From the NCBI GenBank assembly GCA_010206225.2, contig VIQU02000005.1, positions 2,237 through 66,236 of the forward strand: DNA of 64,000 nucleotides. The letters are read 5' to 3'. Within the stretch, counting starts at the first letter, position 1; the number at the start of each line of letters is the position of its first letter. The position numbers were made by a program, and so were the translations under genes. Below the pieces are notes generated by a model. That model was given only the letters and a program-made list of their open reading frames with translations, was not told where the DNA came from and ran no database searches. Shown in pieces: positions 30,467 through 39,293 of the stretch. Source of the stretch: Lachnospiraceae bacterium MD308 (GTDB taxonomy: Bacteria; Bacillota; Clostridia; Lachnospirales; Lachnospiraceae).

Positions 30467-32041
30467 TTACCCCTTCTCTATTATCGTTATGATAGTCTGC
30501 TTCATATTCAAAAATTCCGTACTGCCGCGATTGGTACGGTCCGCAATATTTACAGGCAGAATTGTTTTAATCTCCGCCGGTTTCCCGCACACAATAATTA
30601 CCCTGTCCGATAATGCAATCGCTTCGTCTATATCATGTGTAACCATACATACAGAGAATCCGTTTTCTTTCTGAAGTTTCAGCAAATCTTCCTGAATTTT
30701 AACTCTTGTCACAGCATCTAACGCACTAAATGGCTCATCCATCAATAAAAGTTCCGAATTCAACACCAGACTTCTTGCAATTGCAACTCTCTTTTTCATT
30801 CCTCCGGAGAGCTGGTGCGGATAATATTTTTCATATCCGCTCAAGCCTACTACTTTAGCCGCCCACTTGATCTTCTCTTTTCTTTTCTGCTTGTTCTCTT
30901 TTTGAATTGTCAATCCTATCCCAATATTTTTCTCTACGGTAAACCACGGCAGCAAAGTATCTTCCTGAAATATCATACCGATATTAATTCCATTCTTTTT
31001 CCTGGAAATCAATTCCCCTGCATCTGCCTCCAACAATCCCGCCATGATTTTCAGCAACGTTGATTTACCGCAGCCAGACGGCCCGACAATAGATACAAAT
31101 TCCCCGGCTGCTACTTCAAACGAAATATTATCCAGAGTTTTATCCGAATCCTTCCCGTATGTTTTGTTAATATGGCTTACCTCAAAAAGCTTCTGCTTCC
31201 GTTTATATTCAACAGCCGGATTCCCAAATACGGATTCCATGCCAAATACCGATTCTGTAACAACCGAACCCATTCCAATAAAAACACCGTTATCTATCTT
31301 AATATTATCTCTGATTGTGACTCCGGCGCTTATCATACATCGTTCTCCGACTTCGGCAAAAGCCGATACCGAAGCCTTTGTCGCTATCATAGTGTCATTC
31401 TTAATTAAGACATCATGCGCAATCTGGCACAAATTGGATATCTTGACATTATCTCCGATAACCGTATCTCCATATACGCCTCTGTCAATACAGGTATTTA
31501 CGCCAATCTCTACATTATCTCCAATAATAATCCCGCCCTGTGACGGAATACGGCGCTGTATACCATTATGATCCCTTAAAAATTCGTAACCATCTTCACC
31601 TATAACAGCGCCTGATTTTATAATAACATTTTTACCTATCTTGATTTTTCCTGATAATGTGACGCCGCTTTTAGCTATCCATACATTTTGACCTAATTCC
31701 AGTTCCGCATTTGGGAACCTTTTTTTTATCTCTATTGATGATTCTATTCCTGCGTCAAAAATATCTCCGGAAAGTAGACAGACTATTTTACAATATACCT
31801 CTTCTTTATTGTCCACGACTAAGCACGATGCGTTCCTATATTCTATTTTTTCTTCTGCCACAAACAGAACTTCTTTATTTCCCGCGCATACTGCTTCCGA
31901 GGGATGTGAAATAGTCAGTACCGAATCCGGCAAACACCTTTTTATACACGAATAACTATTAATAATCTGATCATAATCCCCAAAAAATTCATACTTTACA
32001 GATTGTTCGTCCAATTTATTTAAAATACTTTTAATTTTCAT
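30467..32041 (-). CDS. Fusion: LpxD-like hexapeptide acyltransferase + ABC ATPase (SsuB/TauB type)
   Basis: N-term IGEDGYEFLRDHNGIQRRIPSQGGIIIGDNVEIGVNTCIDRGVYGDTVIGDNVKISNLCQIAHDVLI; C-term GPSGCGKST, LSGGMKKRVAIARSL, LLLMDEPFSALD, VTHD; one uninterrupted frame. Confidence 0.88.
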   Translation of the reverse strand: MKIKSILNKLDEQSVKYEFFGDYDQIINSYSCIKRCLPDSVLTISHPSEAVCAGNKEVLFVAEEKIEYRNASCLVVDNKEEVYCKIVCLLSGDIFDAGIESSIEIKKRFPNAELELGQNVWIAKSGVTLSGKIKIGKNVIIKSGAVIGEDGYEFLRDHNGIQRRIPSQGGIIIGDNVEIGVNTCIDRGVYGDTVIGDNVKISNLCQIAHDVLIKNDTMIATKASVSAFAEVGERCMISAGVTIRDNIKIDNGVFIGMGSVVTESVFGMESVFGNPAVEYKRKQKLFEVSHINKTYGKDSDKTLDNISFEVAAGEFVSIVGPSGCGKSTLLKIMAGLLEADAGELISRKKNGINIGMIFQEDTLLPWFTVEKNIGIGLTIQKENKQKRKEKIKWAAKVVGLSGYEKYYPHQLSGGMKKRVAIARSLVLNSELLLMDEPFSALDAVTRVKIQEDLLKLQKENGFSVCMVTHDIDEAIALSDRVIIVCGKPAEIKTILPVNIADRTNRGSTEFLNMKQTIITIIEKG

Positions 32042-32057
32042 CTATATTCTTTCTCTC

Positions 32058-32714
32058 TTATTCAAATACTTTGTAGCTGTCATTCTTACGCAAAACCCTG
32101 GCCGGATTGCCTGCCACCACTGTATTATCCTGTACGTCTTTTGTTACGACACTACCTATCCCGATAATACATCTTTTCCCTATCGTTACTCTGTCCCTGA
32201 TTGCTGCTCCCGCTCCTATAAAACTCTCTTCGCCAATATTGACCCAGCCGCCCACATAAGAACATGCGCTTATCACGGAGTGCTTTCCTACTGTTACATC
32301 ATGTCCCACCATAGCTTTTTTCCCGACAAATACATTTTCCTGAATTAAAGCTCCGGAAGATATGATCGACTGACAATGTATGATACTCCCTTCTTTAATA
32401 ACTGCATCAGAGGCCGACACCGATGAACCAAATATAATCTTGCCCATGCAAAAACCATGTTTTATTACTTTCTGATATAGCTGCTCTCTGTATAACGGCT
32501 CACCATTCAAAATTACAAACTCACAATCATCTTTTTTTCTGTCAAGAAGTTCCTGAAAAGTCAGAACTTTTGTTTGATTAACCACTTTTTCTGTACTGAC
32601 ATCATCAATAAATACTATCTCTTTCCAATGAAGCATATCTTCTGGCTGCATCAGCGCCAAAAGATCTCTTCCAAGCCCTCCCGCGCAATATATACATAAT
32701 ACAGACATCCTCAC
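32058..32714 (-). CDS. NeuD/PglD-type sugar O/N-acetyltransferase
   Basis: N-terminal LCIYCAGGLGRDLLALM; hexapeptide repeats; VTKDVQDNTVVAGNPARVLRK. Confidence 0.85.
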   Translation of the reverse strand: MRMSVLCIYCAGGLGRDLLALMQPEDMLHWKEIVFIDDVSTEKVVNQTKVLTFQELLDRKKDDCEFVILNGEPLYREQLYQKVIKHGFCMGKIIFGSSVSASDAVIKEGSIIHCQSIISSGALIQENVFVGKKAMVGHDVTVGKHSVISACSYVGGWVNIGEESFIGAGAAIRDRVTIGKRCIIGIGSVVTKDVQDNTVVAGNPARVLRKNDSYKVFE

Positions 32715-33820
32715 ATCTCCTTTATTGTATGTATGATCCGATCTACTTGATCGAATTCCAAATCTGGATACAAAGGTAAAACTATTACTTGCGCTGCCAA
32801 ACGTCTTGCTGTTTTTAAATCATTCTTCCTGTATTTATCTCCAAAACATTTTTCATCGGATGTTAAGGGATAAAAATACTTTCGCGGATAAATATTGTTT
32901 TCTTTAAGCTTACTATATAAATCATCCCTGTCCCTGTGAAAGCTTCCATTTACTAAAACCGGAAAATAACTATAGTTTTTTTCTACATTTATATTTTCTT
33001 GAAAAAGCAGAAGTCCTTCTGTTTTTTCAAGATTATTCTTATATAGTTCCCAACATCGTTTCCTCCGGCTGATATTCTCAGCAGTATGCTTCAGATTACA
33101 CAACCCCATAATCGCGGCAAATTCGTTCATTTTGGCATTGGTCCCTACAGATACAACCAGATCTTCCCCACGGATTCCAAAGTTTTTAAGATTATACAGC
33201 CGCTCATATAATTTTTGATCCGAAAAGGCCGCGGCCCCTCCTTCAATGGTGTTGTATATCTTTGTCGCATGGAAACTGAATACCGATGCATCGCCAAAAT
33301 TCCCGATTCCTATTCCCTTGTACTTTACGCCAAAGGCATGCGCGGCATCATATATCACTTTCAATCCGTACTTATCCGCAATCCTCTGAATTTCCTCAAC
33401 ATTACATACGTTCCCATACACATGGACAGGAAGGATCGCCGCTGTCTTCTCTGTGATCAACCCTTCGATCTTTGTCTCATCTATCGTCCCGTCACTGGCT
33501 TTCACGTCACAGAACACCGGTTCCAGACGATTTCTTACAATTGCATGCGTCGTAGATATAAAAGTAAAAGGCGTTGTAATAATCTCTGCTCCCTCTGGGA
33601 AATCAAATGCCTGTATAACAAGTTCAAGCGCCATATGACCGTTCACCATAAGTGAAAGCGCCGGCACGTCCAGATATTCCTTCAGTTTTTTTTCAAGCTC
33701 TTTATGGTAATATCCCATATTTGTGATCCAACGGCTGTCCCATAAAGGCTTAATTGCTTCTATGTATTCTTCATACGGAGGCATAGAAGCTTTTGTTACA
33801 AACACTTTTTCCTTACCCAT
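32711..33820 (-). CDS. DegT/DnrJ/EryC1 sugar aminotransferase
   Basis: IITTPFTFISTTHAIVRNRLEPVFCDV; VIYDAAHAFGVKYKG; SVFSFHATKIYNTIEGGA. Confidence 0.9.
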   Translation of the reverse strand: MGKEKVFVTKASMPPYEEYIEAIKPLWDSRWITNMGYYHKELEKKLKEYLDVPALSLMVNGHMALELVIQAFDFPEGAEIITTPFTFISTTHAIVRNRLEPVFCDVKASDGTIDETKIEGLITEKTAAILPVHVYGNVCNVEEIQRIADKYGLKVIYDAAHAFGVKYKGIGIGNFGDASVFSFHATKIYNTIEGGAAAFSDQKLYERLYNLKNFGIRGEDLVVSVGTNAKMNEFAAIMGLCNLKHTAENISRRKRCWELYKNNLEKTEGLLLFQENINVEKNYSYFPVLVNGSFHRDRDDLYSKLKENNIYPRKYFYPLTSDEKCFGDKYRKNDLKTARRLAAQVIVLPLYPDLEFDQVDRIIHTIKEM

Positions 33821-33868
33821 ATAATAACTCCAAATTTATTTTTGCATAATGTTTGTTTCTTGCGGCGC

Positions 33869-35083
33869 TTATATATCCGCATTTAAAAATATATAATCAC
33901 GAAATCCGTGACGCTCCAATGTCTGTTCTATTACTGGATTATATTTTTTATTAGCCGCTACTATGACAAGCGTCTCTTCGCTGTATTCCTGTAATTCGGC
34001 AATTTCATAAACATGATGCCCAAAAAGCGACTTTGGGTTATTCTCCAATTTTGTTACTGCAATTCCCATAATATCCGCCTGCATTCTCGAAATTACCTGC
34101 AGGACGTCATAGGTAAGATAACCTGCGCCGTACAGTAATATCCTTTTCGCCCGATTTATCATATCCGCCTGCTCCGAAGACAAACGAATATCATAAGACA
34201 TGTCCGATATTAATGTTTTCACCAAATGCCCGGAAAAATCATCTTCAAAATACTGCTTGATTTCTTCGCATTCCTCATAAGACAACGTATTGATACCCGC
34301 TTTGATCTTCGTGTATTGATAATCCAGAAAGAATTTCCACCCTTTCATATTCCCGTCACGCGCAAGTCTCTTTAAAATTTCAATATACTGGTAAATCTGT
34401 CCCAGCAAAATTTTGTTTTTCGCGGTGTCTGCATTGGTCACTGACTCGGGATTATAAGAGTAGTGATAGCATACGCCGTCCATTATGAGAACTTTCTTTG
34501 CACACATTAATGCATGTATGATAAAATCTCCGCCCTCTCCGATTTTTAGCCTAGAAAATTTTATATTATTCCTTTTCAGAAAATCCCGCTCAACAACTGC
34601 GCACCATGCGTAGTAAAAAAATTCTCTGTTAAACAAAAATTGTTCTGCCAATACTCTTCCTTCATAAACACCGGAATATTTCTTTTCAATTCCTTTTCTG
34701 GCCGACTGCTGCCTGCTGTCGTTTTCAAATTTAAAAAAGCACATCTGGGCATTATTACCGCCCGCATATTGATATAAACGGGAAAGAGATCCCGGCAATA
34801 AATAATCATCCGCATCAACAAATTGTATATACCTTCCCGATGCCAGCTCCATGCCTTTATTTCTTGAATAACCAACGCCTTTATTGTTTTCATTCCTTAT
34901 TGCCGTAACATTGAAATACCTTTTCTCATATTTATCTAAAATATCTGCGGTTCTGTCCGTAGATCCATCATCAATGCAAATCACTTCCACTTCCACGCCG
35001 CTTTGGCTAAGTATGCTGTCCATGCACCTTTCCAGATACTTTTCACCGTTGTATATCGGAATGATTACGCTTATATCCGCCAT
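33869..35083 (-). CDS. Family 2 glycosyltransferase with C-terminal YGAG module
   Basis: ISVIIPIYNGEKYLERCMDSIL...IDDGSTDRTADIL; ILLYGAGYLTYDVLQVISR. Confidence 0.88.
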   Translation of the reverse strand: MADISVIIPIYNGEKYLERCMDSILSQSGVEVEVICIDDGSTDRTADILDKYEKRYFNVTAIRNENNKGVGYSRNKGMELASGRYIQFVDADDYLLPGSLSRLYQYAGGNNAQMCFFKFENDSRQQSARKGIEKKYSGVYEGRVLAEQFLFNREFFYYAWCAVVERDFLKRNNIKFSRLKIGEGGDFIIHALMCAKKVLIMDGVCYHYSYNPESVTNADTAKNKILLGQIYQYIEILKRLARDGNMKGWKFFLDYQYTKIKAGINTLSYEECEEIKQYFEDDFSGHLVKTLISDMSYDIRLSSEQADMINRAKRILLYGAGYLTYDVLQVISRMQADIMGIAVTKLENNPKSLFGHHVYEIAELQEYSEETLVIVAANKKYNPVIEQTLERHGFRDYIFLNADI

Positions 35084-35093
35084 ATTTTCTCCT

Positions 35094-35687
35094 TCACCCG
35101 AGACAATCTAAAATACTTTCTGCAACTTTGCCTCCCAGCTTTTCTATTCCAAGGGCTGTCCCAAAGTGTACGCCGTCAGAACGGGCCGTATCCGGCAGAT
35201 TAATTGATATGGTCCACAGATCATTGATAGCATCTGCCCTTTCCTTTAAAATCTGTCTTGCGATATCATTAAACCGAATAATGTCCTCATTACATCTTTT
35301 TCCCACTGACTCTCCCGGAGCAAATCCAGGCTCGACAACGCTGGTAGTTAATGCAAATATTAACTTCGCCGCAGGACACAAAAATCTGATTCGGTCGCAT
35401 AGCCTAACGAGCAGATCCGCATATTCTTTTTCTGACGTAAATGTCCGGTTTTCATTTGACAGCCGCAAAACATCCCAAAGTCCAAAATTAAAATGAACAA
35501 CATCAAAATTTTTGTGATCGTTCTCTGTAAATATACGTACATAATCATGCAGATATCTCAAAGTGAAAGCACAAAACCTTCCATTGTCATCAGGGTAAAA
35601 GACCTCTGCCGTACCGGACAATTTTTCCCGCACATATTCCTGATAATTCTGACGGATAGAATCTCCTAAAAGCAATACTTTCTTCAT
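35094..35687 (-). CDS. SGNH/GDSL-like hydrolase/esterase
   Basis: KVLLLGDSIRQNYQEYV...HFNFGLWDVLR...DGVHFGTALGIEKLG. Confidence 0.75.
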   Translation of the reverse strand: MKKVLLLGDSIRQNYQEYVREKLSGTAEVFYPDDNGRFCAFTLRYLHDYVRIFTENDHKNFDVVHFNFGLWDVLRLSNENRTFTSEKEYADLLVRLCDRIRFLCPAAKLIFALTTSVVEPGFAPGESVGKRCNEDIIRFNDIARQILKERADAINDLWTISINLPDTARSDGVHFGTALGIEKLGGKVAESILDCLG

Positions 35688-38068
35688 GATATATTCCCTA
35701 CTTTTTTTATGGTGTCAGCTAACCTTTCAAAGCCTTTCTCTATAGCAATAAAATCTTCAAAAAGGGCGGTGTCTGGCTGATCTGTCACACGTTCTATACA
35801 CTCAAAGACATTTTCCTCTGTACATTTCTCAATATACGCATTGTTCTTTAGCCAGTTCTTTGCTCCAGAACACTTACCGCTTATGTTATCCAAAAACACA
35901 CATGGTGTTTTAGCCAATGCACAAAAAATCATACCGTGCAGCCTGTCTGTCAAGACTACTTTCGCCGAAGCTATGTTTGATATCATCTCATCCAGATACA
36001 TCTCTCTGTTATTCATGGTAACCTCCCCTTCAATAACCGTCGATATAGATTTTAAGGTTAATGAAAGTTCTTTTGCGATCAACTCTGACTGCAAATCCAC
36101 ATATGCTGTCCGTTCCCTGTCCTCTCTCAGACATGCAAGCAATGTCGGTGTTCTTTTTTTATCCAATTGCGCATATTTATGTCTCAGGAAAAATGCCATG
36201 TCCGGCGCTAATAATTTATTTATATTATCCCCGCTTATTTCATCCAGCCGATCCGCCGATTCTTTATCCCTAACTGCAAAAATCAGTTTCTTATGCGTGT
36301 TTAATATATTTCTAAGTCTCTGTTTCTCCTTTTCCCCAAAATAATTATCTTCATAAAATAACGTCTGCGGAAATACTACTAATACATTACCGCGAAAAGC
36401 TGACGCAATATAACAAAACAAGTCATTCATCCGAAGCCACAGAGTTCCTATATTACCGCCTCCGGTAACCGCGATGATATCATCGCTTTTTACCGCGCTC
36501 TTTATACGGAAATTCTCTTTCATATATTCCGAACACGATATTTCTATGATGTCATATTGGGGAAAATACTCCGACAAAAACAATCTTTCTCCCAAAGCAA
36601 TGGCATGATCTCCTAAATTAGGATAATCAGGGCTGTTAAAAAGAATAACAGCCGGCTTTCTGTTTTTCTCATATAATTTTCCATAATCGTCCCATTTTCC
36701 CAGATGACGATAATTATGATCGGATAATTTTTGAGACATCACTTCTGCCATCTCTGGTTTCAGCCATGCCTTTCCTTTTTTATCTGTACGGTTTCGCATA
36801 TCTAGGTAGCTGCCGCATAAAATATCCGGAACACATCCCCAAGCAAGGAAAGCATGATTATTAAAGCAGTACGAAACTTTGCAGTTATGGTCAACAGGCC
36901 TGACCGGAAACGCTTTCATTTCCCGGTCAAAAATATTTCCGATAACTTCACTGTGGTAGCAAGGTCTTACATTTCCTGAGTTCAAATCTATCAGATAGCT
37001 CCAATTTCCTGCATAGCATTGATATTGCTGCATATTTTTCCCGTACCATTTGCTCTTTAGGTCAAACATCTTAGAATCAAACTGTCCCCAAATCGACCGA
37101 TAATCTTCTATAGAATACTTTGATAACAAATCAAATCCTGCTTTATTTGAATCTCGGGTAAAAGAAACGTGAGGCAATGCCCCGTTCGTTTTCTTCAGCG
37201 CCAGATCTTTCATCTCATCAATGTATTTTACCGAGCCGTCTCCGGGAGTAATTTCTAAAGTGTAAGAGCAACGGCTCCCGCTTATTTCATCAATATTATC
37301 CCAGAATCTTTCTAAAACGCCCAGCCTTTTTAATTCTATATAATGAAATGATATTTTAAAGAACATTCTGCCAAGCAGCTTGTCCGGCAATGATAATATC
37401 TCCTTAATCTTAGAGGTTACCGTACCGTTTGTCACAACTGAGACGTAATGGCCCTCGTCCAGCAAAGCATATATTAATTCTACAATATTCTGAGCCAGCA
37501 AAGTCTCGCCCCTTGCGCATAAATTAATAAAGCAAATGCCTCCAAGCCGTTCTTTTGAAAGCCCTTCCCTAATTTCCTTTACACTGTGTTCCTCTGATAA
37601 TAAATTTCCTTCTTTAAATTCTTCTTTTCTCCACACATAGCAATATTCGCAGTGGAAATTACACGTTGTCGTTCCGCTTATATTAATATCGATAAACCGC
37701 TGAATACTATGATTATGGATCTTTTCCGGCCACTGAATGAAATATTTAAAATCCCGTTCTTCCTTCTGCATAAGAATATCCTTCGCATGGCAGAAAGGAA
37801 CTTCCCACTCTTTCAGCTTTTCTCCTATAGAAGCAACCGCATATTCATCATCAACAGTGATAATTACATACGGATTCTGTAATTTGCGGATTTCATTTAC
37901 GTCTATACATATCCTCTCATCTCCATACACTCTCCTGCCAACATATTTATTGCTGCTGTCCGCAAAGTATAAAATATCTGTATAGATATCCAGTCTTTCA
38001 ATATATGGATAAAAGCTTTTTCCCATGCCATATGCAATAACTGTATATGTCTCTAACACGCTTTTCAC
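35684..38068 (-). CDS. Fusion: N-terminal YGAG-type module + radical SAM + C-terminal polysaccharide pyruvyl transferase
   Basis: TVIAYGMGKSFYPYIERLDI; TTTCNFHCEYCYVW; VILFNSPDYPNLGDHAIALGERLFL...VTGGGNIG...VVLTDRLHGMIFCALAKTPCVFLDN. GTG start. Confidence 0.82.
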   Translation of the reverse strand: MKSVLETYTVIAYGMGKSFYPYIERLDIYTDILYFADSSNKYVGRRVYGDERICIDVNEIRKLQNPYVIITVDDEYAVASIGEKLKEWEVPFCHAKDILMQKEERDFKYFIQWPEKIHNHSIQRFIDINISGTTTCNFHCEYCYVWRKEEFKEGNLLSEEHSVKEIREGLSKERLGGICFINLCARGETLLAQNIVELIYALLDEGHYVSVVTNGTVTSKIKEILSLPDKLLGRMFFKISFHYIELKRLGVLERFWDNIDEISGSRCSYTLEITPGDGSVKYIDEMKDLALKKTNGALPHVSFTRDSNKAGFDLLSKYSIEDYRSIWGQFDSKMFDLKSKWYGKNMQQYQCYAGNWSYLIDLNSGNVRPCYHSEVIGNIFDREMKAFPVRPVDHNCKVSYCFNNHAFLAWGCVPDILCGSYLDMRNRTDKKGKAWLKPEMAEVMSQKLSDHNYRHLGKWDDYGKLYEKNRKPAVILFNSPDYPNLGDHAIALGERLFLSEYFPQYDIIEISCSEYMKENFRIKSAVKSDDIIAVTGGGNIGTLWLRMNDLFCYIASAFRGNVLVVFPQTLFYEDNYFGEKEKQRLRNILNTHKKLIFAVRDKESADRLDEISGDNINKLLAPDMAFFLRHKYAQLDKKRTPTLLACLREDRERTAYVDLQSELIAKELSLTLKSISTVIEGEVTMNNREMYLDEMISNIASAKVVLTDRLHGMIFCALAKTPCVFLDNISGKCSGAKNWLKNNAYIEKCTEENVFECIERVTDQPDTALFEDFIAIEKGFERLADTIKKVGNIS

Positions 38069-38092
38069 CTTTCCTTCAGTATAAGTGTATGG

Positions 38093-39280
38093 TTATATCT
38101 TTACTCTGCATATCTTCTGCCTGTCTGTCCCCAGGCTAACAAGCATTTCCTCTATATCATCCGCAACCGCCGCATTTATAACTGCCAGAATAATCTTATC
38201 AAAGGAATGCTTTTTAATTTGTTCCGGCGAAATTACCGCGCCGCCTTTTACTTTATCCGCCCACGCTGCTATCTCACAATATTCTTCATTTTCCAAAAAT
38301 GATTTTATGGCCTTCCCGAATCTTCCCGCTCCGTAAAGGATGACCCTGTCGCCTTTTTTTATTTCCCTGAATGGAAAAGACTCTTTCGTCTCTGTCCGAA
38401 ACAGATGCCCCGGGTCGGATATACATGCAAAAAAGACCGTTACCTGATATAATTGACCCTTTATATTTTTAATCCTGTCCTCATTTCTGGCGGCACATTC
38501 TGAAAAAATACTGCGCATAATCCCGCCGCTTTTTGTATGCGCCGGCGCTCCCATGAGCGAATCGCCCCGCATTACATAATGATAAAAACAGTCTCCTGAC
38601 ACTGATATATTTTCAGATTCAAAGATATAAGGATATACAACATCCGCATCTTCACCGATCTTCGCCTCATTCGGAACTCGCATCTGATATTTTTCCAACA
38701 TACTTTTTCTGAATATTTTATTTGTTATATGCATGTTGATCCGGGAATCGAAAAAATGGTCTGTATTAATAATATGTCCTTTTAAATCATCCAGCGATTT
38801 GCCCTCATATCTGCCTGCGGGTATTTTTTCTTTCTCGGACACAGAATGATTTTCATAGTCACGTATCAGCCCGCTGGTCACTATATCGGAATGATTGCAT
38901 AACATCAATTCCATCATGCGCTCATACATGTTCTCTTCTATCCAGTCATCGCTGTCAACATACGCTATATACTGACCCGATGCTGTCTTTAATCCGGCTT
39001 TTCTGGCGCTGACGAGGCCGCCGTTTTTTTTATGGAATACTTGAATCCTGATGTCTTTTCGGCTCCATTCGTCACAGATCTCTCCGCAATGATCCGTAGA
39101 ACCATCATCTACAAGAATAATCTCCAAATTCGTATAAGTCTGCCCCGCAATGCTTCTTATGCATCTATCAAGATATTTCTCTACGTTGTAAACCGGGACA
39201 ATGACTGATAACGCAGGCTGCTTTTGCTTCATATGATCCGGCATAATGGCATTCCCCTCCATAAAGTTAATGATCGACAT
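38093..39280 (-). CDS. Family 2 glycosyltransferase with C-terminal YGAG module
   Basis: LSVIVPVYNVEKYLDRCIRSI...VDDGSTDHCGEI; VILYGAGRFGKAIKSFLEN. Start uncertain. Confidence 0.87.
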   Translation of the reverse strand: MSIINFMEGNAIMPDHMKQKQPALSVIVPVYNVEKYLDRCIRSIAGQTYTNLEIILVDDGSTDHCGEICDEWSRKDIRIQVFHKKNGGLVSARKAGLKTASGQYIAYVDSDDWIEENMYERMMELMLCNHSDIVTSGLIRDYENHSVSEKEKIPAGRYEGKSLDDLKGHIINTDHFFDSRINMHITNKIFRKSMLEKYQMRVPNEAKIGEDADVVYPYIFESENISVSGDCFYHYVMRGDSLMGAPAHTKSGGIMRSIFSECAARNEDRIKNIKGQLYQVTVFFACISDPGHLFRTETKESFPFREIKKGDRVILYGAGRFGKAIKSFLENEEYCEIAAWADKVKGGAVISPEQIKKHSFDKIILAVINAAVADDIEEMLVSLGTDRQKICRVKI

Positions 39281-39293
39281 ACATAAATTAAAC

